NCBI GenBank assembly: GCA_013396915.1
Contig: VWZL01003480.1
Location: forward strand, 105,331-169,330
Length of the DNA: 64,000 nt
Source: Stercorarius parasiticus
Taxonomy: Eukaryota; Chordata; Aves; Charadriiformes; Stercorariidae
Direction: 5' to 3'
The position numbers and the translations under genes are program-made. Numbering within the stretch: the first letter of the stretch is position 1; each line of letters begins with the position of its first letter. Shown here one piece after another: positions 28,262 to 40,572 of this stretch. The notes under the pieces are model-generated. The model searched no databases, was not told the DNA's origin, and saw nothing but the letters and a program-made list of their open reading frames with translations.

Positions 28262-29208
28262 AGGAACAAGTATAAACAAGCCAGGGCTTTGTTGTAATTT
28301 TTTTTTTGTCCTAGATCCAGACTAGCTGAAGGGAACACGTGTTGCTGGGCAGGACCAGGAGACCTTTCCCTTGTCTCATGGTGGTTCCGAGAGGGGAGTC
28401 AGCACCGTGACAGATCGGCAGTGAGCGCTGCCACAGCCCTAAGCATCAGGGTATGCAGGCTAAGCACAGTCCCAGCCTCTCCAAGGTCGTGACTGAGCCT
28501 GCACTCGGGAAGAGGAGGGCTGCGGTGTGGTGGATGTGGGCACCCTGCCCTCAGTAACAGCATCTTGCCCTGCTCTGCAGTATGCATTCACTGGGACAGG
28601 ATGACTGAGTGTTTCCGCAAGTAAAGGAGCAGCGAGCAGTGCCAGGTAAGGGGCAATCTGCCAGAGAACACGGCAGCACCGCAGAGCCAGCTGGGGCAGG
28701 ACAAGGGAGAGCTGCTCTGAGAGTGGCTGGGCTGGAGGTAGGGCCAGCAACTGGGCTCTTCTCATATGGTATCAGTAAATATAAACCGGAGCAGCTCGAG
28801 AACGAGGGAATTGTTTCCCGCGCCCAGCTGTGCTCAGCCGTGGCGCTGGTCCCCACCTGCTGGCCAGCCCTGGGCTGTGCCTCCCTCCAGCAGCCTGCGG
28901 CCCTGGGGTCTGCCAGCCTGCGCCCGGGGAGCAGAGGGGTGTCACTCGGTGAATCCCGGCTTTCCTGCAGCACCTCCAACATCTGCAGGGGCTGGGCAGG
29001 GAAGAGAGCGGTCCCTGACCCAATGCAGGGAGGTGGGTCACCTCTCTCGTCCTCTAAGACCATCCCCAGCCCTGGGACACCCGTTCCTCGTGCCACCATG
29101 CTTCCTGCAGGCTCCGCAACACCAAACAGGCTCAGCAGGAGGCTTGTGCAAGGGAAGTAAGGAGGTGAGGGAGAGGAGGTGGCAATGGAAGGGAAGGGAA
29201 AACAAGGC
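28262..29208 (-). other. NKIRAS2: Probable NKIRAS2 3'UTR
   Basis: Sequence downstream of the NKIRAS2 stop with no other gene. The open frames here carry no family motif. The 3' limit is inferred from the minus-strand AATAAA at 28237-28242. Confidence 0.5.
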
Positions 29209-30390
29209 TCAGCCATCCATGGATCCGCTGCCCTTGTTCTTGCGACTCAGGGGAAAAGCAGACTTGCTTTGTGGCTGCGTCATCTTACTGGCCAGGTAGA
29301 TGAACGGCTCAATCAGCGTATGCCGGTCAGCTACGGACACCTCCCACAGCTTCACCTTCTCGCCCTTGGCCCAGTGCTGGGCTGCGTCATGGTCCACCCG
29401 CCGCTGCTCCTGCAGGTCACACTTGTTGCCCAAAACCACGATAGTGACCTGCGCAAAAAAGGGTGAGAATAATCCCTGAAGGTACCAAATGCAGAGCTTA
29501 ACGGTGCTGCCTGGCTCTGCCTTGAAGACCCTGGGACCCAGCCCGGTCCTGGTGCTAATCCCCGCTCCATGCCAAGGCCTTTTAAAACACCACATTTCCC
29601 AGTGCTCCCCTGGGGCAGCTTCCCCTCCTGTTCGGTTCTGCATATCTCAAACCAGCCCCAAAGTGGAAGGGGCTGCTGAGCACTCGCACACTCAGAAATC
29701 ATCCCAGGACAGCAGCCGGTTACACCTGAGAGTCTCGCGGAATGGGGACCCCTGCCACCGCCTTGTGACAAGCTGGGGAAAAGCAGAGTCTCTGGGTGAG
29801 AACTTGAAGAAGGGGAGCAGATCCCCCTCCGCAGACCCTTTCCCCTGGGGTACTCGCCTCTTTCTTGTCTTTGGACTTGTCAATCTCCTTCTTGAGGAGC
29901 TCCACCCGCTTGAAGGACTCCTTGCTGTCAGTGCTGTAGACCAGCACGTAGCCGTCGGTGCAGGAGAAGCAGTGCTTGGGCAGCTCCAGCCCGTCCCGCA
30001 GCCCCCGCGTGTCATAGAACCGCACCTGCTCCCGCACCCCCCGGTCGGTCTCGATGGAGCCCACGTAAATGTCCTCTTGGGTCTCGATCATCTCGGAACC
30101 TGCCGGAGAGGTGGGCAGGGGTGATATGAGGACCCTGGCACAACCCGACCTGTCCTGCCAGGTGGCCTGGCGCAGGACAGCCAGACCTCCCTCTCCACGG
30201 CCGGTGTTTAGGGGCTGCCCGGGCTCAGCCGTGCCCGCGGGGGGCCAGGCCCCGCCCGCAGCCCCTCAGGGTCCCTCCCGCTGCCCCCGCACTCACCGAC
30301 CACATGGTTCCCGTACAGAAGCTGCTCCAGGATGGACGTTTTCCCGACGGAGGCCTGGCCGCACACCACCACCTTGCAGCTCTTCCCCAT
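29209..30390 (-). CDS. NKIRAS2: NF-kappa-B inhibitor-interacting Ras-like protein 2 (kappaB-Ras2), complete
   Basis: Three coding exons on the minus strand, 30390..30297, 30099..29858 and 29448..29209, join to 191 aa, the usual length of the family. Established role: an atypical small GTPase that binds the PEST region of I-kappa-B beta/alpha and slows their degradation, restraining NF-kB in the cytoplasm; kappaB-Ras proteins also limit Ral signalling. Seen: P-loop G11-Q-A-S-V-G-K-T18, D61-T-R-G with Leu65 at the Ras Gln61 position, and N-K-C-D (120-123). Ala13/Ser14 and Leu65 replace residues needed for GTP hydrolysis in Ras, a known kappaB-Ras trait. There is no CaaX box; the tail ends in a Lys/Ser/Gly-rich segment. 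The second intron (29449-29857) has a GC donor, since frame and family sequence place the junction after K-K-E. The gene is head-to-head with DNAJC7 and convergent with ZNF385C. Confidence 0.96.
29449..29857 (-). other. NKIRAS2: NKIRAS2 intron 2 with GC-AG ends
   Basis: Read on the minus strand the exon ends AAAGAG, followed by GCGAGTA, and the intron closes with GCGCAG before GTCACT. Phase 0 is kept and the protein continues K-K-E / V-T-I-V. No GT at the junction would keep the frame. Confidence 0.85.
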
Positions 30391-31030
30391 GCTGCCCCAC
30401 CGGGGGCCGCCGCGGGGAGCCGCAGCGCTGCTCGGTGCCTGCGCCCACGGCGCGGTGGGGACAAGGCCCGGAGGGGACACCGGAAGCCCGGCCCGCAGCC
30501 GCCGGGGAGGGGACAGGGCCGTGCCCGCCGCCGGCCTGGGCCTCAGCGGCGCGGAGGGACCAGCGAGGCGGCGGAAGGGACGAGGCAGGAACACAGCGCC
30601 CTCTGCGGGCGGGAGGACCGGGCCGCGGTGGCGGCGGCTGAGGGGCCTCACCCCGGTGCCCGGTAGCCGGTAGCCGGTGTCCGGTGCCCGGGCCCGTTCC
30701 CGGCCTCGCCGCGGCTGGAGGACCCCGGGGCGGGGAGGGGCGGGGCGGGGCGGAGCAGACACCGCCCNNNNNNNNNNNNNNNNNNNNNNNNNNNNNNNNN
30801 NNNNNNNNNNNNNNNNNNNNNNNNNNNNNNNNNNNNNNNNNNNNNNNNNNNNNNNNNNNNNNNNNNNNNNNNNNNNNNNNNNNNNNNNNNNNNNNNNNNN
30901 NNNNNNNNNNNNNNNNNNNNNNNNGGGCCGGGCCCTGGGGGCAAAGGCCTTTCCCAGCCGGGTCCCGGCGGGCCGGTGACATGCCTTCTGCGGTGCGGGG
31001 CCGGGCTGGCTGCCGGGGGACGCTTTATTT
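30391..31030. promoter_or_regulatory. CpG-rich bidirectional promoter region of NKIRAS2 and DNAJC7
   Basis: Very GC- and CpG-rich sequence upstream of the NKIRAS2 start, with clustered GC boxes (GGGGCGGGG units at about 30727-30755) beside an assembly gap. DNAJC7 is transcribed in the opposite direction from the other side. No TATA box is visible. The bidirectional role is inferred from the head-to-head gene order. Confidence 0.6.
30768..30924. other. Assembly gap (157 N)
   Basis: A run of N inside the CpG island. The first coding exon of DNAJC7 (about 26 codons expected from the family) is found nowhere else in the window and probably lies in this gap. Confidence 0.97.
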
Positions 31031-34000
31031 CGGGATGTCTTGGCTGCGTGTCCCATGCGGGAGCTCGTGGCCTCCACCTGTACCAGGATTAGAAAGCGTG
31101 CCCTGCAGAGGAGTCGAGCTGTCTCCGCTCAGCTGGAGCTTGGGTGTCCTAGAAATATAATTAACCCTCTTTCTGTCCCGAGGCTCCACGGGCCGGTGTC
31201 TGAGGAGAGCTTTCTCCCATCGCTGAGGACAAGGAGGAAAGGATTGAACTGGGGTGTAGAAGGGGTGCTTCAAACTCGTAGATTTGCAGTGCCCTTTGCT
31301 GCTTCATTGTACCCCTTCCCTTCTCCCTGGTACCATTTCAAACCTGCACGCAGCAATTCTTACTCTGTCCTGCCTTGCTGTGGGTAATGGGGAAGATACC
31401 AGTTGCAGGTGAGTTTTTGGGCAGAGTCCTGCTCCGAAAAGGTTATCGTAATTAAAGAGCTCCTTCAAGTTCCGGTAACTGCTTTATTTCCAAAGTGATC
31501 TGGCCCAGGGGAGCAGGCGGTGTCACCTGAGGCTGAGGGTGGTGGGAATCCAACCTTTCTTGCACTTTTTCCTCAAGAGCAATGAGCTGGTTCCCAGCAG
31601 CTGCTCGTCGCAGGCTCTGCCCGCAGTGAGGTGGGAAGGTCCGATGTGTAGGAAACTCCGCTGGCTCCGCAGTCCGTTATCTCCCGGGGAACTGGGGAGG
31701 AGGGAACTATTTCAGTAGAAGGTGAGGCAATCGCTCTAGAAAATTATTCAGCAGATGGAATTAAAAGGAGGAAACAAAACTGAAAGTGGCCTCTGAGGAA
31801 TAGTGTTTTCAAAATAATATTGATGGCCTGAGGTGGTTTGTGCTCCTTGTTTACTGTCGGAAATTGAAGGCTTCAGGAGCCGTGCTGGGAAGGAGCTGGC
31901 TTCCTGGTGATGTCATTCTAAGGAGTTAAATTAGATGTTGCTGAAGAGGCACCTGGATGTGGCGCATAGAATACTGACAAATTGCATGGCCTGTAAAGTT
32001 GGGAAAGCCCTGTTTATGGGTAAGTCATTCCTCGCCCTGGGCTAGTTAAATGTGGCGTTTGAAATGTTAAAAATATCCACATGTAAAAACCGTGCTGAAG
32101 GCACAGTCATCTTCTGAGAGTGACCTCTAACGTTACCCTTCCTTCCTCCTTCCCAAGTTTCATTGCAGAAGCACTGGGCACAGGAAACCACTCGTGAATA
32201 GGATCATCTTCTTGGGAAAGGCTGATCAGGTGCAGAAATAGAAGAATTCATGGGCAGTGTTTGCTCCTCGCCCTGCTCCGAGGGGAAGGTTCCCTGGTGA
32301 AGAACTGTCAGTCTCACGCCTCTGGCTTTTTCTTGGTGTTGTAAGGCCAGTGCCGTAGTTTGCGGTTATTGCCATGAAGCCCTTTTGTTACGTACTTTCA
32401 TAATGTTTCCTTTTTTGTTGTTGTTGGGATATTACTCCTTTCTCTTGCTAAAAGAGGAATGTGTGGGTAGGAGATGATTATTCTGCTTCCAGTTATTCTT
32501 TCTGGTTGCTCAGGAAGTGCAGGCCTTACATGCTCACGCCTTTCTGCCAGCCGGGGCAGGTTTTCTTGGGGTCCTGCGCATTGATCCCTTCTCTATTTTG
32601 GCCTGTCCTGGCTTACATCAGTTGCTTAACTTCTGTGGCTCAATTGATCGAATGTAAATTAGGGTAGTAGTCACTGTATTAGGGAGAGTAGTTGGAGGCT
32701 TAATTAGCTGTCTGATGCTTGTAAAACATCTTGAACCGTGTAAGGGCTATGCAGGCACTCTGCATTAATGGGCATGCACAGACATACGCTCAAATCTGAT
32801 TTAGTACGGGCTTTGTGATGTGTCTGTGGTAGCTTCTACAAACCAGCAAAAATAAGTGAAAACCTTTTCTGAATCATTGCTGTAAGTCAGCATCGAGGGT
32901 TTCCGTGCTCTGTGCTTCTGTTTAGGAATTGCAGTACGACAAGATACAGATACTTTGCTTAAGGACTCACCCTTGTCTCAATGCGCTACTCTGTTCTCTC
33001 TGGCCTAATAAAAATTAGGCAATTAGTAAAAGTGGAGATCTATATTTCAGAGTGATTGTAACTAATGCACTGAAACAGCTGAAGACATGCCAAACGCCTC
33101 AGTCACAGCTTGTTTAAGGCCCAGGAATAGAGTGTGGTCACAGGATAATTATTGTCTGCTGCTGAATTAATTGTGGGGGTCCTTATGGAAAAGGGTTGAT
33201 GTAAGCGTGTTAATTTTATCTGCCGGGCAGTGGTGCTGTTAGTGCCAGCTCTGCTGCTGGGCAGTAGCTCATGAGCAGGGGCTGGTCCACCCCTAAAAAG
33301 TCACTTTTTTTTTTTTAATTAATTTTAAAGGTTTCTAACCCATGGGGACAGTTTTTCCCTTTGCCCAGCCCATCTGCGAGCTTGGGGTCGCTGGAGTTTT
33401 GCCAGGGAGAATTTCCTTGTCATCTTCCTGGCAACTCTGGGTTCTGTCTGATGTGCGTGCTTAAGGCTGGATCTTTCTCCTCCTTCTTCTTCAGCACTGG
33501 ACGATGTGGGAACCTCTTAGAAAGAAACATCTCAAATTGTTTGGAAAATGTCATTATGAAATGATCTGCCCAGACTGTTGCTTTTACAGAGCTTTTGCTG
33601 CAGACTTCAGCTGTGTTGATACCTCCGTAGGAAATCCGAGTTAACCTTAGCACAAAGCAATGAATGTGAAACTGAGCACAAAGTAAATTGTGCAGAAATC
33701 AAGAAGGTTTCAGACCTTGCCTGACTTAGGGTCACGAATTAGTTTGACAGATGTTGCCTGGAGGTTGTCAGGTGTCGGTGAGTAGCAAGAGTCTTTCCAC
33801 TGCTATGTTGGACGAAATGAGTTGCGTCTTGGTCTGGCTCCTCGTGAATAAATGTTGTTACTTGACTGCTTTCACGGGGAGTGCTGGGAAACGTCGTTAC
33901 GGGACAGCCTGAAGAAGGTTCCACTGTTCCTGTTCTGCTTGTAAATAGGCACTTGAGTTTCCCAGGCTGTGAATCCAGCCTATTTTACTAATATGTAATT

Positions 34001-37000
34001 ACTTTATAATCTTATGATAATATAAGGAGCAGCAGAAGCTGCTCGCACGGTTGTTTGCTGTCCCATAAATTTGCAGAGTATTTGAATACTCTGAATTAAG
34101 TAGTTGCTTTATACAGTATGAAAAGATGGTCAGTACCTACGATTCCAGCCTTTCTGCGTAACACGAGACATGCTTTTCTAGGGTGAATCATGTTGGAGCC
34201 GCAGTTGTTTTCCCCTGTAATCCTTACAGCTGGCTGCTTCCTTCATTTAGGCCTCTGTGGAAAAAAAAGGCAATCTCTAGCTGGTTCTAGACCCTTCTGT
34301 GGGTTCTCACGAAAGCGGTGATGTGACCCTGCCAGAAAAGATCACGCCGTTGCTGTGAATGAGGTTAATGGGGAGCTCTGCCAGGGAGGTGTCTTACGTA
34401 ACTGCGCAATTAAAGTTCGGGGCTCGTCGGGCTCTCTTTCACTTGCAGCTGCAGGGAGAAGTTTGCTTCACTTTGATTTCTCGTGGCTTATTTTGGCTCT
34501 TGTGGCTTTTGGTCTTCTGTGTTTGAGTTTGTCCTCGAGCATTGGGAGCATTCTGGGGGGTGTGTAGAGGATGGCGTGGGTTTTTGTGCGCCTTCTGGAT
34601 TAAATGTCAGTTATGTTGCTGTTATCCGCTCTTGCAAGAGCCTTGAGGCAGACCTTTGCTTTTATGTTTTAGTTGGTGAGTCTTTAGACTATGCATGCAG
34701 ATATTTGCATGTACAGACTCCAGATTTCGCTGGTTTGGGGCAAGCAGTGGGTAAATGCCGTCATTTTCCTTTCTGTACTGCAGCTAGTAGTAAACCCGCT
34801 CTGTGTTCAGTGGGGGGTGCTGATGTGCAGAGAAATGTGGTGCCTGGTGCTGTTCTGCTGCGCTCTGCAGTAGGGTCAGCATGATGCTGGCTGTCTGCAG
34901 AAGATGATCGCGGTATATGTTATAGATGGTTTTGTGTTTTGTTTTTGGGGACCTGCTTTTGCACCTGCAGCCTTCTTCCGTGCAGCAGAGACAGAGAACA
35001 CAAACACCAGTTGTGGGGATAGATATAAAATCATAAAATAGTTTGGACTGTAAAGGACCTTCAAAGGCCATCCAGTCCAACCCCTTGCCATAAGCAGGGA
35101 TGTCTCCAACCAGATCAGGTCGCTCAGAGCCCCGTCCAGCCTGGCCTGGGATGTTTCCAGGGATGGGGCATCTCCCACCTCTCTGGGCAACCTGGGCCAG
35201 GGTCTCACCACCCTCAGCGTAAAACGTTTCTTCCTTAGGTGTAGTCTAAATCTCCCCTCTCTTAGTTTAGTATATATATAAAAAAAATATATGTGGTCCC
35301 TTTACTCTAAATCCTCACTCAGAGTATAAAACCTGACCTGGAGGAAGGGTCTCTAAAGCCTACAGGGAAGTATCCCCCGTATAGCTCTGTGGCCCATGTA
35401 GATTTTTGGCTTCTCTTCCGAGTCCTGAAAGAAGGGAGGGGAGAGTATCAAATGTCCAGTGGCAAATATGACAGCTAATTTTAAGCTCTAGATATCTGCC
35501 TGCTGAAACTGTACTGAGATCACCAAACTTATTTTACCCAAGCAGCTGAATAACATCTGACAGCTGAGAATCTGGACTGGATTTCAACCCAAAAAAATGC
35601 CGGATGAAGGCACCGTATCCTGTTGAAGCCTGCAGGAATTGCTTTGTAAAGGCAGGTGTGTTCCTTTTGTCAGAGCATCGCAAAAAAGATTACTTGGCCA
35701 GGACAGGATTTTGCAGCCTTCCTTAAATCCTAGATATTTTAGGTTTTTTGAGAGTGTTTCATAAGGGAGGCAGGAAACGAAGTGGGAGTGAGGGTCAGGA
35801 GAGCTGGGAGCGAGCGAGTCTGCGCCTGCCTTGGTGCTGAGTTTCTGTAGCTGGGTGGGACGGCTGTGGGTGCTGGTACCTGTGTGCATGGTCTGTGCCA
35901 GCACATCTAGACCTGGGAGGTGCTGTTTGTGCAGATCCCCAAAGTTTCTGACGACTTAGAAAACGAGGAGCGTTGCGAGGTAGGTCTGCACATGCCTCCA
36001 TAGGAGCTGGAGTAGGAGGGGTGGAAGCCACGATCGGCGCTCGAGCGGGGGCCGCGTGTGGAAGCTCTGAGGAGGAGGCAGAAGTTGTTAGGCAAACGTG
36101 GGATTGTGTCAGTGCTGCTTCTCATAGCTCTTCTGTTCTGGCAACAAGCAGGGGCTGAGCTTTCAGCGGGGCAAGGGGAATAGAAGGAGCCTTGTGCTGG
36201 TTCCTTCTCCCACCAGGCCGCAGCGAGCTCCTCCCGCTGCGTCCTCCGAGGCCCTGGCTGTGCGAGGGGAGCATCAGAACATGCGTCTTGGTGGCAGGTC
36301 CTCTAGGGTGACAGGGGTTGGAGCACTTGACAAATTAGGGGTCCTGACAAATGTTACAAAAGAGGAGAAAAAAATAGACTAGCTCACAGGGAGCGAGTTA
36401 CTGCACATAGTCCCCTCCTTGTGAGCCCGTGGTGCAGGCAAGCAATGAAAGACAAGCTTCTTCCCGAGATCCTTGGTGCGACTCTTCCCTGTCTTCTGCC
36501 TCCAGCATGCAGAGGCCTTGAGAAGACACTGACACCCCCCCCCACAAAGCGATCCATTCAGCCTGCGTCGTATTTTTAGCAAAGCACGATTCTTCTTCAG
36601 TTTCAAAAGTAGCAAGTGGGGAATGCAGCCTACATCAGTGCGAGATGCAGAATGATCTCATTCAGGCTGCAGCATCTGTTTGGATTGAAACAATTACCAG
36701 TGATATCAGGAGATCTGCATTTTTTTTTTCTCGTTATAGCCAGAGACCATGGTAAACAAGGACTGTTTTCTCTGTGTGCTTTCTATGTCAGTGGAGCGCA
36801 ACTGGGGAGAGATGCTTCTGTTCTGTGTCTCGGATCTCAGACCACCAGCCTTGCATTTCCAGCAACTGTCTTTGCCTTCGTGCTTGGGAGGCAATTTGCT
36901 TTTTCTTTCAAAATCTTTTTTTCGTCGTCAAGCTTTAAGCCACGTGAGCAGCAGAAATACCTGTGTACTTCCTTCCTGCTGGTGTCTGAGGTGCTGTGAC

Positions 37001-40000
37001 TTGTTGATGTATCAATCTGCGTTAAAGTATGCTTAAAAGGAAACAGACCAGTAAAAAAGGGTAGAAAACAGTAATTCCTGTGTTTGCGTGTTTCCTCTAG
37101 CATCTGAGAATACCGATGCTTTGTGAAAGTTGATTTTGCCATGTATCTGTTTTCTTTCTCCCGTCTTCCCAGCTCTTCCCGGCAGTTTGTTGGCAGAACG
37201 GGGTGTTTGGCACCCAGCCCTTTAGCTGTATCTGTTAGACGATGCTTCCTCATAACGTGACAGGTAAAATTGCTGAAAGACTCGTGAATCAGGGGCTGGT
37301 ATGCTAAGCAGGTTACAGTGGTGGCTCGGAGAGATGAGTTCTGCCATTAATACTCTTCATCTGTTTCTTTAGACTATACAACAGAGAGCTTCTGAGGGAA
37401 GGAGCTTTAATAGGATCTGTGATTTCCTTTTCCGTTCATGATTACAAAAACAAGTCAATGAAGTTTTGGTTAAACTACTTACTGCCAAGGTTCCAGAAGT
37501 GCGGAATTGCTGATTATATATTTTTTTCTGCTGTATTTTGAGTGTTCGAGCTGTAATATTCATGCAAAGTATGAATGAGTCCTGCTGCTTGTGATGCAGA
37601 TCCATTGACAGGCGCGTGGTCGTTTCTGGGGGCGTTCTGCCGGAGGGGAGCCATGCTGCCCCGGGCTCTGGCAGGGTGCCGGCTCCTGGGGCAGAGCAGA
37701 ACAAGCACCTGCCCGGAGCAGGGGCCGGGGGTATGGCAGTTTCCCATCCTAGGTGGGTGCGTTCACCGTTTGCTGGAACGGGAGCAGGTGCAGCAGGGAT
37801 GAGCTGAACCCGGGAGCCCTGACAAGACTCTTCAGAGGCAGTGGGGTGCGTGAGCTAAACTGTTTCTTTGCCACCCTGTTACTTATTCATCTTATTTCAA
37901 ATAAGCACAGCAATATGGTTGTATGTTCTTTCTGTTGCTTGACTTCAGCAGAGTTACAGCAGGGGTGCATCTGGGCCGTTACCAGAGTGTAGCTGATACC
38001 AAAGTTCAAAATGAAAGTGAAGAGCTCGCTCTTCGGCTGCGGCCGCGGGCCCTCGGCTGGCAGCGCCCTGTGTCTATTGTTCAGCCAGCTGGCAAAATGG
38101 GGCTGGATCAGTGAAAACAACCCTCTGCATGAGGCGGTTGTGTGGGAATGGCCAATGGCAAGCCTGAGTGAAGTTAAAAACATGTGAACTTGTTTCAACA
38201 CAATTCCCTTTGTTCTTTTCTCTAGTAGGCTCACTGAACATTGCTCTCCTTCACTGGTGGGGTCCCTCCTCCCCGCTCTGGCGCTGCCTTTGCCAAGATG
38301 TGCCCTGGGCGCAGTGGGGGGCTCTGGCAGCGCTCCCCCCTTGGCGAGGACACTGCGGCTTGAGTTCAGTCTGTCCTGGGTTGGCAGCTTCGTAGTGAGG
38401 GCGGCTTCCAGCAGATAAACGCATTTCTCACATAAGGATCTGATCACTAGGTACTTCCAAACTAAAAAGTGCCAAGTGGTGGTGGGCTCGTACCAAATCC
38501 GCTCTGCAGACTCAGGCCTTGGGTTTGTCAGCTTCTGAAAATGCAGGACCAGTCAGCACTCTTCCCTTCGGTTTTGATTTTGTAAACTGAAAGAGGCTTC
38601 TCACTACGGCACGTTCTAACAGTATATCTTCTATAGTAAGAGCCCATTTTCCACTCTTTGAATGTGTTGTAGCTACAGCCTTCAGCGAAGACAGTCAGCT
38701 TCTGTCCTGTTAGGTTTATTAAGAATGTGATTTGTGAAAGACAAAAGTCTTTGCTTCCTCTGGGTAAAACCCAGTCCTGAAACACGCCCAAAGCTGCAGC
38801 TAATCTTTGAGAATTTTGTGAAGGTGTACAGAAATTCGGAAGTGGGTCACTTGCGTTATACTTTCTGTGATAGATGAGCCTAAACTTTTAAACCTAAATA
38901 TTATCTTGGTGTTCATAGTACCTGGTAGACTACAGCCTGGCTCTTACTCGGGCCTTTGACAGTTACAGTAGTGTTGCAGCTACAGAAATAAAGCTGCTCA
39001 GCCCTGAGAGCAATTGAGCAGCTCGTGCTTGCTCTGGAGTTGGATGGGAAAAAGTCCTGTGACTCTTCACTCTCTACTGCTGCGCTCACTGATTTGGTTT
39101 GCTTTTATTTACCTTGGGGTTTTCTGTAAATAGCTTTCCTGCAGCAAATGGTGCAAAGAGACACCTTCGCTTCTGGATCCTTCTTTCAACAAAGTGCTGA
39201 AGCCCAACGTTTCAGCGCCGCCTGAAACTGCCCCGTGTTTGAGCCTGCAAGCGCAGCTCCGCTCTGGGGAGCCACCCAGCTATTTTAGTTTCCTTGGCTT
39301 CTGCTTCAGCAAAGGCTGTGTTCAGATCAGGTGGCGGTCACCCGAGAGGAATATGATGACCTGTAATAACCAATTAAGCTGTGCTGCTTGTGATACAGTC
39401 ATTTCCCCTGCGCAGGTGATCCCTGCGGCTGCGCTGCTCGAGCAGAAGATTGCTCTGTGTTGGAGGAGGGAGTAGCTGAGGCTCATAGATACGCTTGCCG
39501 CGTCCCAGGTGGGACATGAAGGATGGAGTCTGAGCTGGTCTTTGTTCTGGTGGTTAGAATTTGTCTTTGTCTGAGGCCAGAGTTCTCGTTGTGCAAGTGC
39601 TTCGGAGAGTGGACAAACGGTGTCTGTCGCTCTGGCTACAGCAGTGAAGTCCCGAAAGCACGATGCAAGTCTCGACTGCTGTATCTTAGAGAGGGGTGAT
39701 GCTCTTCTGAACTGGCCTCCTAGTTTTTACATGGTAAATAGTCTAGGAGAGGAAGCAAGTGAATTAAGTCACTGAATTTAATTAAATGAAGCTGAATTAA
39801 ACTTCAGCACAGTGGTACAAGTTCACTCTTGGACTGCTTATCTAAAATGGGGAAGGTAGATGGGAGAAGAGAGAGAAGGGTTTAATTTCCTGTAGGGGAA
39901 ACTTTGCTTTCAAGAGTTTAAGGGATGCTGCTTTAAACCATATGTTGTGTGTTTTTAAATGTCCTAAGCTGTCTCTGCAAATGCTCGCTCTTGAGTGCGA

Positions 40001-40572
40001 GGACTATTTCTAGACCTGTTGCCAAGGCAGTGCCAAGCTTCTACTTGAGGCTTGCACCCTTATTTCTCCTTGATTTTTAGCTGTCTTTTGAATGTAGAAA
40101 TTGTTCTTGGCCCTGTTTCTTAAGTGTGTAGGACTACTTCTGAAAGATAGACAGCATGCGGTTCTTTGACTTCAGTGGCTGCTGGGGTTACGCAGCACCT
40201 GGTAGCTGGCTTGATTAACCATCTGCAACTGAGTTTTGCCAGACTCCAGAAGCCGCTGAGACCAAAGGGAGGATGCTCAAAGGTGGCTTTAGCCTGCTAT
40301 TGCAGTCCTGCAATACTGGGCTAGTTAATGTGCCTGAGCATCCCTGCTCATCGCCCTAGTAAAGTGGTGAAGTGTCTGAGAGGCAGCAAGACGTGAGGTG
40401 TGCTGTTTTCTCATGAGCGGTGTGTACAGAGGAAATCTCGCAGCAACCACCCGCAAGCGTTTTGGGGCGCTGAAGAGTTATACTGAGATTGCTTGGGGAT
40501 CAAATGCTCGGCCGTGGTAAGGATCTGTTCTCATGCTCAGTTCCTCTTAAAATGTGTTTTGCTTCCTTTCAG
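30925..40572 (+). other. DNAJC7: DNAJC7 intron 1 (probable)
   Basis: About 9.6 kb of moderately AT-rich DNA between the promoter gap and DNAJC7 exon 2. It contains one minus-oriented CR1 fragment. I see no supported exon, RNA gene or domain; the longest open frames (such as 37.9-38.4 kb and 36.8-37.3 kb, minus) have no recognisable motif. Confidence 0.6.
35029..35270 (-). mobile_element. CR1 LINE 3' fragment, minus orientation
   Basis: About 240 bp with the reverse-oriented CR1 blocks 'ggccatccagtccaacccc' and 'ctctctgggcaacctgggcc', starting at a diverged tail. It is 5'-truncated and lies in DNAJC7 intron 1. Confidence 0.9.

Noticed and set aside
38528..38791. An 87-codon minus-strand frame in DNAJC7 intron 1 with less biased composition
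   Set aside because: No recognised family, no clear splice partners and no promoter; not enough to call a gene.
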